From Azospirillum lipoferum 4B (lineage in GTDB: Bacteria > Pseudomonadota > Alphaproteobacteria > Azospirillales > Azospirillaceae), in NCBI RefSeq assembly GCF_000283655.1, contig NC_016623.1, positions 578,501-642,500 of the forward strand: a stretch of 64,000 bases of DNA. Direction: 5' to 3'. Positions within the stretch are counted from its first letter, which is position 1; each line of letters starts with the position of its first letter. Positions 37,336-44,939 of the stretch are shown here, in pieces. Under the pieces are notes generated by a model. That model had not been told where the DNA came from and did no database searches. It saw nothing but the letters and a program-made list of their open reading frames with translations. The translations under genes and the position numbers were made by a program.

Positions 37336-38160
37336 TCAGCGCAGCAGGGAGAGCAGGTTTTCCGGCATCGAGTTCGCTTGCGACAGGACGGCGATGGCCG
37401 CCTGGGTCAGCACCTTTTCCGAAGCGAGCTGCGATTGCTGGGCCGCCACGTCGACGTCCATGATCGCGGATTGCGCCGCTTCGGTGTTCTCGATGGTGGT
37501 GTCGATCATGTCGCTGCGGAACTCGAAGCGCGAGATCAGCGCGCCGACATCGGCGCGGGCGTCCGACAGGCTGGTCACCGCGGTGTCGAGCGCGGTCAGC
37601 GCGGCGGCGGCGGTGGCCGACGTGCCGACATCCAGCGTGTTGATGCCCAGCCCGGTGGTGGTCACGTCGCCGATGGTCACCGTGATGTTGTCGGTGTCGG
37701 TGGTGCCGACGCGGAAGCTCACGCCCGACGCCCATTGTTCGGTGCCGTCGAGCAGCGATTCGTCGTTGAATCGGGTGCCGGACGCGATGCCGTCGATTTC
37801 GTCCTGCAACTGCTGGAATTCGGCATCCAGATAGGCGCGCTCGTTGTCGGTGACCGAACCGGAGAGCGACTGCGTCGCCAGCGAGCGCATGCGCTGCACG
37901 ATGTCGGAGATGCTGGACATGCCGCCGTCGGCGGTCTGCAGGATCGACGAGCCGTGCGAGGCGTTGGTGGCTGCCTGGTTCAGCACGGTGATGTCCGACT
38001 GCAGCGAGGTGCCGACGGCGAGGCCGGCGGCGTCGTCCGACGCCTTGGTGATGCGCGAGCCGCTGGCGATCTTCGACACCGAATCCGACTGGTTTTCGGA
38101 ATTGATGTTCAGATAGCGAAGCGCCGAATTGGATGCCGTGTTGGTCGTGATGACGGGCAT
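37336..38160 (-). CDS. fliC: Flagellin
   Basis: A 274-residue flagellin. The N-terminal helix domain has ITTNTASNSALRYLNINSEN, SGSRITKASDDAAGLAVGTSLQSDI and MRSLATQSLSGS. The C-terminal domain has DVDVAAQQSQLASEKVLTQAAIAVL and ends in ANSMPENLLSLLR. The central variable region is short, as in lateral-type flagellins. GGAGACCAGATC precedes the ATG at 38160. A conserved motif lies 65 bases upstream. It could be the lateral rather than the polar filament protein; sequence alone does not decide. Confidence 0.95.
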   Translation of the reverse strand: MPVITTNTASNSALRYLNINSENQSDSVSKIASGSRITKASDDAAGLAVGTSLQSDITVLNQAATNASHGSSILQTADGGMSSISDIVQRMRSLATQSLSGSVTDNERAYLDAEFQQLQDEIDGIASGTRFNDESLLDGTEQWASGVSFRVGTTDTDNITVTIGDVTTTGLGINTLDVGTSATAAAALTALDTAVTSLSDARADVGALISRFEFRSDMIDTTIENTEAAQSAIMDVDVAAQQSQLASEKVLTQAAIAVLSQANSMPENLLSLLR

Positions 38161-38224
38161 GATCTGGTCTCCTGATCGAACCGGGGCCGTTTCGGCGACC
38201 CTCACCGGGACTCACGGGGGACGC

Positions 38225-38247
38225 GGCGGAAACTGGCGGGGTTTTTC
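38225..38247 (-). promoter_or_regulatory. Flagellar-type conserved motif, site B (upstream of flagellin)
   Basis: On the minus strand an A-rich block (GAAAAACCC) is followed by CGCCAGTTTCCGCC, 65 bases before the flagellin start. It differs from sites A, C and D by a C-to-T at the base after CGCCAG and one pyrimidine change. Confidence 0.6.
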
Positions 38248-38286
38248 GATTGGGGTAGAAGTTTTTTGCGGGCGCCCTCGCAGCGG

Positions 38287-39192
38287 TCACAGGTAGTCGG
38301 ACAGGCTGTTCTCTTCGAGGATCTTCATCAGGCTCATGGTCGCCTCCAGCGAGGCCTGGAGCTGCGACAGCCTGGTGGTTGATTCGGCCAGATCGATGCT
38401 GCGGATGTCGTCGACCTGGGTCTGCAGCACCAGCTGCTCGTCCACATGACGGTCGATGGTGTTTTCCAGCGACGCGCTGGCGGCGCCCAGCTTGGCCTGG
38501 ACGATGGTCAGGCCGTCGGTCGCGTCGGATGCCAGCGTCGTCGCTTCGGCCAGCAGATCCTCGTCCACCGGATCGGTCGACATGTTGGCGATCAGGCTGA
38601 AGGCGCGCAGGGCCTGTTCGAAGGCCGGATCGTCGGCGGTCACGCCGTAGGACAGAACGAAATCGTCGGCAGCCTGGAAATGCGCGACCGTGGAATCGCC
38701 CTGGTAATAGCCGGTGTCGGAGCTGGACGGATAGGTTTGGGCAGCATAGCTGTCGAGATCCACCGCCGTCCGGTCGGTGCGCCCGCCGGCGAACAGGTAG
38801 CGTCCGTCCTGCTGTGTGTTCATCAGGCCGGCGAGCTCCTCCATCAGCTGGCCGGCTTCCGCCACCACGCCCTCGACCCCGGCGGCATTGTCGCCCATCA
38901 GTCCGGTGATCAGCGCGCTGAGGCGGGAGGTCAGGTCGGTCATGCTGCCGACCGCGTCGTACATCGACTGGATGCGGCCGTTCACGACCTCGCCCTCGTC
39001 GACATACTGTTCCAGGCGGCGGTAATGGCTTTCCAGATTGACCAGCCGGCTGCTGTCGGTGGCGATGCCCTTGTAATCGGTGGAGTTCAGGCCCGACGCC
39101 GACCGGATCTGTTCGGCCGCCACCTTGGCTTCGGCCTTCAGCATGTACTGGACGAGCGTGTTCTGATGGTTGTAGGTCGCGACCCGTTCCAT
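38287..39192 (-). CDS. flgL: Flagellar hook-associated protein 3, hook-filament junction FlgL
   Basis: A 301-residue protein with the flagellin-fold N-terminus (ERVATYNHQNTLVQYMLKAEAKVAAEQIRSASG) and a C-terminal helix (LSQLQASLEATMSLMKILEENSLSDYL). The internal GRYLFAGGRTDRTAV motif is typical of FlgL. GGAGACCGCG precedes the ATG. It follows flgK by 11 bases in one operon, and no terminator is evident before the flagellin promoter region. Confidence 0.92.
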   Translation of the reverse strand: MERVATYNHQNTLVQYMLKAEAKVAAEQIRSASGLNSTDYKGIATDSSRLVNLESHYRRLEQYVDEGEVVNGRIQSMYDAVGSMTDLTSRLSALITGLMGDNAAGVEGVVAEAGQLMEELAGLMNTQQDGRYLFAGGRTDRTAVDLDSYAAQTYPSSSDTGYYQGDSTVAHFQAADDFVLSYGVTADDPAFEQALRAFSLIANMSTDPVDEDLLAEATTLASDATDGLTIVQAKLGAASASLENTIDRHVDEQLVLQTQVDDIRSIDLAESTTRLSQLQASLEATMSLMKILEENSLSDYL

Positions 39193-39203
39193 CGCGGTCT
39201 CCT

Positions 39204-40964
39204 TTACTGAACCATGTCCAGCGCCGTGTCGAACATCTCCTGCAGCGTCTTCATGACCGCGGCTGCGGCCTCGTAGGCGGATTGCAGGGTGGAGATCGCA
39301 GCCGTCTCCTCGTCGACATTGACGCCGCTCCGGGACGAAAAGGTCGTCTCCAGGCTGCTGGTGTAGGTTTCCTGGCTCTCCAGGGCGCTGGCTGCCGTCT
39401 CGGCGAGCGTAGCGGCACCCTGGATGACGGCGCCGGCATAGCCGGCGAAGGTGGTGCTGCGGGCACTCAGGCCCCCGGCGGCATCGAAGGAGCGGCTGGT
39501 CGAGAAGGCGGCCGACAGCGCGCTGGCGATGGAGCCCTCGCCGCTGGTCAAGGCCGTATCCCCGGCGGTCAACCCGCTGGTGGAGGACAGGACGCCGGTG
39601 GCGAGCAGGCTGCTGTCGGCGGAGATGCGCGCCGCCACCTCGATGTCGGAGGCGCCGGTTCCGGTCAGCAGGTCGTTCAGGCCGTAGGCGTCGGAGAAGG
39701 CGCCGGTCGTCCCGTCGTTGGCGTCGCCGCCGAGCGCGATGCCGTTGCTGGAACTGTCGGCGGAGATCACCAGCTTGCCGTCGGCGGAGATCGAGGCGGA
39801 GGCGTTGCTCATCGTGTTGATGGCGTCCACCACGTCCTGCAACGTCGACATGGTCGACAGGTCGATGTCCAGAACCTCCGCCGCCGTGCCGCTGCTGTCG
39901 GTGACGGCGACCCGCAGCGTGCCGCTGGTGACCTTGAGTGCGTCGCCGGCCGATACCGTTTCGGTTCCCGTCAGTGTCTGCGGTGCCGGATAGGAGGTGC
40001 CCTGGTTCTGGATGCCGTTCAGCGTGTCGATCAGCGAGGTCGCCAATTCGTCCAGGGCGGCCTGCTGGGCCGGCAGATCGCTGTCGCGCAGCTGCACCAG
40101 CGCGCCGAGCGAGCCGCCCAGCGAGGAGCCGGTGATGTCGGTGCCGTTCAGCATGATGCCGTTGAAGCCGCTGCTGCCGCTGGCGCTGTAGGTCGTATCG
40201 GCGCTCACCGAGGAGGCCGGCGTGTAGGACAGCTCGTGCACCGCGCTGTCGAGCAGCGACTTGCCCGACGCGGTGGAGATGCGCATCAGCCCGCTGTCGT
40301 CGACCTGATAGGTGACGTCGAGATCGGAGGCGAGAGACTTCAGCGCCGTGTTGCGCTGGTCCTCCAGGTCGGTGACGTTCTGGCCGAGCGCCTTGCCCTT
40401 GACGATCTGCTCGTTCAGGTCGTCGATGCTGTGCAGCGTCTCGTTGATGCTGTCGACGGTGGTGGCGATCTCGTCGTCGGCCTGGGCGCGCAGCGACTGG
40501 ACGGTGGAGGAGGTGCTGCGCAGCGTCTCGGCCAGGTCGGACAGGTCCTGCACGGTCGCGGCCTTGGCGCTCCCGCTTTCCGGCGAGGTGGCGAGCGTGC
40601 CCAGCGTGTCGGCCAGCGCGTCGATCATCGAGCCGATGTCGGTGCCGGTGCTGTCATCGTCCGCCGTCACGCTGCCGAGTGACGATTGCAGCTGGTCGAG
40701 ATAGCTGTCGCGCGTTTCGGCATAGCCGAGGTCGGACTCCGCCGACACGATGGTCTTCAGCAGATAGCGGTCGACATTGCTGGAGACGGAGGTGATGTCG
40801 ACGCTGGAGATTCCGGTCCCGGTGTCGCGGGTGACGGTGGAGGAGGTCTTGCGGGTATAGCCCTCGGTATCGGCGTTGGCGACATTGGAGGAGGCGACCG
40901 CCAGCCCGACCTCGGACGTGCGCAGAGCCGATGTGGCGATGGATCCGGCGACGCGAAGCGACAT
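39204..40964 (-). CDS. flgK: Flagellar hook-associated protein 1, FlgK
   Basis: A 586-residue protein. The N-terminal rod/hook motif ALRTSEVGLAVASSNVANADTEGYTRK and the C-terminal SGVNVDEETAAISTLQSAYEAAAAVMKTLQEMFDTAL are the FlgK signatures. The middle is Ser/Thr/Asp-rich. It forms the first junction ring between hook and filament. GGGAGACCGCGCC precedes the ATG. It is followed by flgL and preceded, after 30 bases, by a 192-residue unknown protein. Confidence 0.95.
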   Translation of the reverse strand: MSLRVAGSIATSALRTSEVGLAVASSNVANADTEGYTRKTSSTVTRDTGTGISSVDITSVSSNVDRYLLKTIVSAESDLGYAETRDSYLDQLQSSLGSVTADDDSTGTDIGSMIDALADTLGTLATSPESGSAKAATVQDLSDLAETLRSTSSTVQSLRAQADDEIATTVDSINETLHSIDDLNEQIVKGKALGQNVTDLEDQRNTALKSLASDLDVTYQVDDSGLMRISTASGKSLLDSAVHELSYTPASSVSADTTYSASGSSGFNGIMLNGTDITGSSLGGSLGALVQLRDSDLPAQQAALDELATSLIDTLNGIQNQGTSYPAPQTLTGTETVSAGDALKVTSGTLRVAVTDSSGTAAEVLDIDLSTMSTLQDVVDAINTMSNASASISADGKLVISADSSSNGIALGGDANDGTTGAFSDAYGLNDLLTGTGASDIEVAARISADSSLLATGVLSSTSGLTAGDTALTSGEGSIASALSAAFSTSRSFDAAGGLSARSTTFAGYAGAVIQGAATLAETAASALESQETYTSSLETTFSSRSGVNVDEETAAISTLQSAYEAAAAVMKTLQEMFDTALDMVQ

Positions 40965-40994
40965 GGCGCGGTCTCCCTCTCCTTCGTTGCGGGG

Positions 40995-41573
40995 TCAGAC
41001 CGTCACGCCGACGGCATGGCCGGTGGTGCGCATGGCCACCCGTGCGCCGTACCGCGCACCCGGACCGCAGGCGACGCCGTAGACGCCGGCCGGCGCGGTG
41101 GAGGCGGCGCGCAGGGCGGCGCCGATGGCGTTCTGGCGGGCGCGGTGGACCTTGATCTGGGCCTCCATCACCCGCATGCGGGCGGCAAGCGCCGGCAACA
41201 CCTGCCCGGCGGCGGCCTTGGCCGCGCCGCGTACCGCCGGGGCGACGCGCTTGCTGCGGACCTGTGCCAGCGCATCGGCCAGCCGGTCCTTCCAGGTCCT
41301 CAACAGGGTCTGCATGTCGCCCGCCGCCAGCAATGCGTCGCGCGGACGGCCTTCCCGTACCGCCGCCTCGGCCCGTGCCGCCGTCCGGTCCAGTTCGGCG
41401 ACGAAGTCTTCCAGCACCTGCACCGCATCGACGCGCAGGAAGATCGTGGGGGCGTCCGGAACGGTCGAGGCGGCGGGCGCCGCGGCCTTCGTCAGCTTCA
41501 GCTCGGCAGGCTGGGACTTCGCCGCCGCGGGCTTTTGGGGTGCCGGTTTGCGCAGGGTCTGCTTGAGCGCCAT
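40995..41573 (-). CDS. Unknown flagellar-operon protein, possible FlgK/FlgL export chaperone
   Basis: A 192-residue basic protein starting at the ATG at 41573 with GGAG 8 bases upstream. The Ala/Pro/Lys-rich N-terminus looks disordered. Residues ~50-160 are alpha-helical and rich in Ala, Arg and Leu (VLEDFVAELDRTAARAEAAVREGR). It has no membrane segment. It is the first gene of the operon with flgK and flgL and carries the conserved motif upstream. By position it could be a FlgN-like chaperone, but its sequence does not clearly match that family. Confidence 0.6.
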   Translation of the reverse strand: MALKQTLRKPAPQKPAAAKSQPAELKLTKAAAPAASTVPDAPTIFLRVDAVQVLEDFVAELDRTAARAEAAVREGRPRDALLAAGDMQTLLRTWKDRLADALAQVRSKRVAPAVRGAAKAAAGQVLPALAARMRVMEAQIKVHRARQNAIGAALRAASTAPAGVYGVACGPGARYGARVAMRTTGHAVGVTV

Positions 41574-41612
41574 GGCGAAGGCTCCGGGGTTGTGATGTCG
41601 GGTTCCACGGCG

Positions 41613-41643
41613 GGCGGGGCGAAAGCTGGCGCTGTATTTTTTT
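41613..41643 (-). promoter_or_regulatory. Flagellar-type conserved motif, site C (flgKL operon)
   Basis: On the minus strand a run of A residues and TACAG is followed by CGCCAGCTTTCGCC and a GC-rich tail, 40 bases before the ATG at 41573. Confidence 0.6.
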
Positions 41644-41661
41644 TTAAGGAGAGCCGCCCTG

Positions 41662-41919
41662 TCAGCGGCGTACGGCCATCGCCTTGCCATAGGCGCTGAC
41701 CGCGGCATTCGCGGCGCGGCCGCGGTGGATGCGGGCGGCGAGGCTACGCTTTTCGCTGCCCAGCCGGTCGATCAGCGAGATCAGATCGTCGGCAAGGGCC
41801 AGCCGCTCGGCCCGCGTGCTGCTGCGGGCCAGCAGCGACCGCGCATGCGCCACCAGCCGGCGATGTTCCAGCAGCAGGGAGTCGGCGCGGGTGAACCCTT
41901 CGTCCGGTGCGGCGGCCAT
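41662..41919 (-). CDS. Small helical protein of unknown function in the flgDE operon
   Basis: An 85-residue protein starting four bases after the flgE stop, so it is co-translated with flgE. It is Arg/Ala/Leu-rich and entirely helical in character (LLEHRRLVAHARSLLARSSTRAERLALADDLISLIDRL). There is no signal peptide. It could be a chaperone of the type III flagellar apparatus or a hook-assembly accessory, but no family is recognised. The flgKL operon begins only about 90 bases later. Confidence 0.6.
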   Translation of the reverse strand: MAAAPDEGFTRADSLLLEHRRLVAHARSLLARSSTRAERLALADDLISLIDRLGSEKRSLAARIHRGRAANAAVSAYGKAMAVRR

Positions 41920-41923
41920 GGCG

Positions 41924-43219
41924 TCACCGCTTCATCGAGATCAGCGTGTCCAGCATGTCCTGCGCCGTCGTCATCACCTTGGATGCGGCGGAATAGGCCT
42001 GCTGGGCGACGATCATCCGGCTGAACTCGTCGGTCAGTTCGACGGTCGAGCTTTCCAGGGAGCCGGCCTCGATGTCGCCGGCCTTGCCGTCGCCCGCGGT
42101 GCGCAGCTGGTAGCTGCCGGATTCGTAGGTCTGGGTGAAGGTGGTTCCGCTCTCGCTGTCCAGCCCGTCGGCATTGGCGAAGGTCGCGATCGGGATCTGG
42201 TAGATCGCCCGCGTTTCGCCGTTGTCGAAGGTGGCGCGCACCACGCCTTCGCTGTCGATGGTGGTGCCGGTCAGCGTGCCGGGCTCGTAGCCGTCCTTGG
42301 TCGCCGTCCAGTCGCCGATTTCCGGTTCATCCTCGCCGGACGTGTACTGCGTCAGCCCGTCGATGCCGTCGGCGGTGCCGAGATCCATCGAGACGCTGCT
42401 GTCGGCGGCGCCGGTCGTCCATCCGGTGACGGAGAAGGCGATGGCGGAGGGATCGACCGCCGTGCCGTTCTGGGTGGCGCCGGCCAGCGACCCGTCGTCG
42501 TTGAACTCGATCGTGATCGGGAAGCCGGAAATGGTGCCGGTCGTGGTCGTTCCATCGTTGGAGCTGACCGGGTTGGCGGCATCGACCGACCATGTGTTGT
42601 CGGCGGTCTTGCTCCAGGTCATGGTGACGGAGTGGCTGTTGCCCAGCGCGTCGAACATCTCGACATCGGAGGTGAAGCTGTCGCCGGTTTCGGCATCGGA
42701 CGGCAGATTGGCCTCGATCCCGAGGGTGGAGGTCGCCTTGGGCGTGCCCTTGATGTTGGAGAGATTGATCGATTCCAGGCTGTCGACCGAGGTCTTGTTG
42801 CCGGCGCTGACATTGCCGCTGTCGTCCAGCTTCCAGCCCGAGAGGTAGTAGCCCTCCGAATTCACCAGATACCCGTCGGAATCGGCGCTGAACGAGCCGT
42901 TGCGGGTGAAGTAGGTTCCGCCGTCGGCCGTGTCGTCCGACACCACGAAGAAGCCCTCGCCGTTCACCGCCAGATTGGTGGTGACGCTGGACGTTTCGAT
43001 CTCGCCCTGGCTGCTGATGCTGCGGCTGTTCGAGGCGATGACGCCGCCGACCTGCTCGTCGACCGTGGTGGTCTTGTTGATGTAGGAGGTGAACTCGGTG
43101 ACGGTGCCCTTGAAGCCGGTGGTGCTGGAATTGGCGATGTTGCTGGAGATGCTGGCGAGCGCCTTGCTCTGGGCGGTCAGCCCGGACACGGCGCTGTACA
43201 TGGCGCTGGTGATGCTCAT
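41924..43219 (-). CDS. flgE: Flagellar hook protein FlgE
   Basis: A 431-residue hook subunit. The N-terminal AMYSAVSGLTAQSKALASISSNIANSSTTGFKG is the standard rod/hook motif. The C-terminal SSTVELTDEFSRMIVAQQAYSAASKVMTTAQDMLDTLISMKR is the FlgE-specific end. The central domains are Ser/Thr/Asp-rich. It polymerises to form the hook outside the cell. It lies downstream of flgD, whose product caps the growing hook. Confidence 0.95.
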   Translation of the reverse strand: MSITSAMYSAVSGLTAQSKALASISSNIANSSTTGFKGTVTEFTSYINKTTTVDEQVGGVIASNSRSISSQGEIETSSVTTNLAVNGEGFFVVSDDTADGGTYFTRNGSFSADSDGYLVNSEGYYLSGWKLDDSGNVSAGNKTSVDSLESINLSNIKGTPKATSTLGIEANLPSDAETGDSFTSDVEMFDALGNSHSVTMTWSKTADNTWSVDAANPVSSNDGTTTTGTISGFPITIEFNDDGSLAGATQNGTAVDPSAIAFSVTGWTTGAADSSVSMDLGTADGIDGLTQYTSGEDEPEIGDWTATKDGYEPGTLTGTTIDSEGVVRATFDNGETRAIYQIPIATFANADGLDSESGTTFTQTYESGSYQLRTAGDGKAGDIEAGSLESSTVELTDEFSRMIVAQQAYSAASKVMTTAQDMLDTLISMKR

Positions 43220-43260
43220 CGCGGCACCTGTCGTCTGGAATTCGGGGAGGGGAGGAGAGG

Positions 43261-43971
43261 TCAGGACACCGACAGCACGTCGTCGGACGACAGGCTGACG
43301 CCGCCGACGCTCAGCACCGCGGTGCCGGACGAGCTGTCGACCGAGGTCACGGTGCCCTTGAAGCGCGTCGTCGTGTCGATGGCCTTGCCGTTGGCGTCGA
43401 GGGCCTTGACCGTCAGTGTGTAGGTGCCGCTGCTGTAGCTGCTGCCGTCGGTGCCGATGCCGTCCCAGGTCACTTCATGGGTGCCGGCATCGGTGGAGGA
43501 ACTGACGTCGCTGTAGACCGTGTTGCCGCTGGAATCGGTGATGGTGAGCGTCACCGACGACGCTTCGGAATCGAGGTCGTATTCCCAGGTGGCCTCGCCG
43601 TCCTGCAGCGGCGTGGTGGAGCCTTCGGCCTCCACCGTCTTGCCGTAGTAATTGATGGCGCTGCTGCCGGACCCGAGCGACGAGCTCACCGAGCTGGCAA
43701 GGTCTGAGACCGTGCTGTTCAGCTCGTCGAGCTTGTCGTTGGTCGTCATCTGCTGTTCCAGCCCGGAAAGCTGGACGAGCTGGGTGGTGAAGGTGGTGGT
43801 GTCCACCGGGTTCGTCGGATCCTGGGTTTCCAACTGCTTCAGCAGCAGGGTCAGGAACGTCTCGTAGCTTTCGCTGACGCTGGACGACGAACTGGTCGAC
43901 GACGAACTGCTGGACGACGAGGAGGACGTCGTGGTCGTCGAGGACGTGGAAGTGACCGAATCCACCAGCAT
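43261..43971 (-). CDS. flgD: Flagellar hook-capping protein FlgD
   Basis: The protein is 236 residues from the ATG at 43971, chosen over a GTG four codons upstream because GTGGAG is well spaced before it. After a poly-Ser/Thr leader comes the FlgD N-terminal domain (YETFLTLLLKQLETQDPTNPVDTTTFTTQLVQLSGLEQQ). A FlgD Ig-like part follows, with HEVTWDGIGTDG and SGTYTLTVKALDANG. It is a temporary cap for FlgE assembly. A run of about 30 Ser/Thr residues at the start is longer than usual. Confidence 0.93.
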   Translation of the reverse strand: MLVDSVTSTSSTTTTSSSSSSSSSSTSSSSSVSESYETFLTLLLKQLETQDPTNPVDTTTFTTQLVQLSGLEQQMTTNDKLDELNSTVSDLASSVSSSLGSGSSAINYYGKTVEAEGSTTPLQDGEATWEYDLDSEASSVTLTITDSSGNTVYSDVSSSTDAGTHEVTWDGIGTDGSSYSSGTYTLTVKALDANGKAIDTTTRFKGTVTSVDSSSGTAVLSVGGVSLSSDDVLSVS

Positions 43972-44103
43972 CGCGCTCTCCACCCAATCGCGGCCCGTTC
44001 GCGGACTCCGGGATGGGGTTCGCGTCGGTTCAGGCCGGTGTCGTTCCGGGAGGGGCGACGGGCAGGCGCCGCCCCGTTCGTTCTGTGGCTATCCACGGAA
44101 CGG

Positions 44104-44130
44104 CGGGCGAAAGCTGGCGCGGTTTTTTTC
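44104..44130 (-). promoter_or_regulatory. Flagellar-type conserved motif, site D (flgDE operon)
   Basis: On the minus strand GAAAAAAACCG is followed by CGCCAGCTTTCGCC. It lies about 130 bases before the flgD start at 43971 and just downstream of the terminator of the 171-residue gene. Confidence 0.6.
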
Positions 44131-44150
44131 GGGAAAAATGCGGTGTGCAT

Positions 44151-44184
44151 AAAAAGCCCCGGCGGGACGGGGTCCGGCCGGGGC
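44151..44184 (-). terminator. Rho-independent terminator of the 171-residue gene
   Basis: GCCCCGGC (44156-44163) pairs exactly with GCCGGGGC (44177-44184). On the minus strand five T residues (complement of 44151-44155) follow the stem. It separates the upstream unknown gene from flgD. Confidence 0.75.
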
Positions 44185-44253
44185 GAAAAGGCAGGTGAGA
44201 CGACGATGACCGCAGGGATGAACGGTTGCAAGGCAGCCGTTGCGGGAGTCCCG

Positions 44254-44769
44254 TCAGCCGGCGCGGCGCAGGTCGGAGCGACCGGGGGAGGTCGCGGGCC
44301 GGTGCGCGGCGGTGACGGGGAAGGCCAGGACCGACGGGCGGCCGTCGGACACCCGCAGGGCATCCGCAGGCTCCCGGCCGTTCAGCAGCCACTGGTAAGC
44401 GGCGGCGATGGCGACCCGGTCGCGGCCCTCCGTCGGGAGGACGCGCAGGCCGGTGGCCGTCTCGCTGCCGGCCGTGCCGCCGCTGCGGCGGACCGCATCG
44501 CACAGCGCGTGGCCGAGCCGGAGGTCCGGCACCAGAACCGCGCTGAACCCGGCCTGGGCCAGGACCGACGCCAAAGCACCCAGATGGGACGGCGGCAGGG
44601 GGGAAGTGCCGACCTCCCGCAAATCCAGGAACAGGCGGGAGCCCGTGCCGGCGCCGGACAGCGCATTGCGCAGCGTCCCGAGCCAGGCGGAGGGGGGAGC
44701 AAGAGGAAGGCCGGTGCAGGCGACGGCGTGGAGACCCCAGTCGGTGGCTGCGACGGTCATGTCCTTCAT
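44254..44769 (-). CDS. Protein of unknown function upstream of flgD
   Basis: A 171-residue protein from the ATG at 44769 after GGGGAAGAGC. The region GSRLFLDLREVGTSPLPPSHLGALASVLAQAG followed by VLVPDLRLGHALCDAVRRSGG has the alternating hydrophobic pattern of a STAS-like alpha/beta domain, but the match is not secure. It has its own terminator, so it is a separate unit from the flagellar operon. It could be a regulator by analogy with STAS proteins, but nothing more can be said. Confidence 0.55.
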   Translation of the reverse strand: MKDMTVAATDWGLHAVACTGLPLAPPSAWLGTLRNALSGAGTGSRLFLDLREVGTSPLPPSHLGALASVLAQAGFSAVLVPDLRLGHALCDAVRRSGGTAGSETATGLRVLPTEGRDRVAIAAAYQWLLNGREPADALRVSDGRPSVLAFPVTAAHRPATSPGRSDLRRAG

Positions 44770-44939
44770 GCTCTTCCCCTTCGGTCAGGTCCGGGCCGCT
44801 TTCAGGACCGCTCCGCCGGTTCCGCCGCCTGGGGGGACGGGAGGGGGCCGGTGGAGCGGTCCTAGGGGAAGAGTATAGGGAGGAATCCTAACAATCGGTA
44901 ACGCAAACTAGTTTCGGGACTGTAATCCACATTCCGGAT

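Noticed and set aside
35492-38290. FliD as part of a 932-residue protein continuing through the flagellin gene
   Set aside because: The upstream half is antisense-of-frame sequence within the flagellin gene. FliD has its own start at 37177 and normal length.
38225-44130. Reading the conserved flagellar motif as sigma-54 promoters
   Set aside because: Only the opposite strand resembles TGGCRCG. That orientation points away from the genes, and the -12 TTGC is missing at all sites.
44038-44865. Forward 275-codon frame across the flgD upstream region and the 171-residue gene
   Set aside because: It would read through a terminator and a promoter-like site, and it is antisense to a gene with a good ribosome site.
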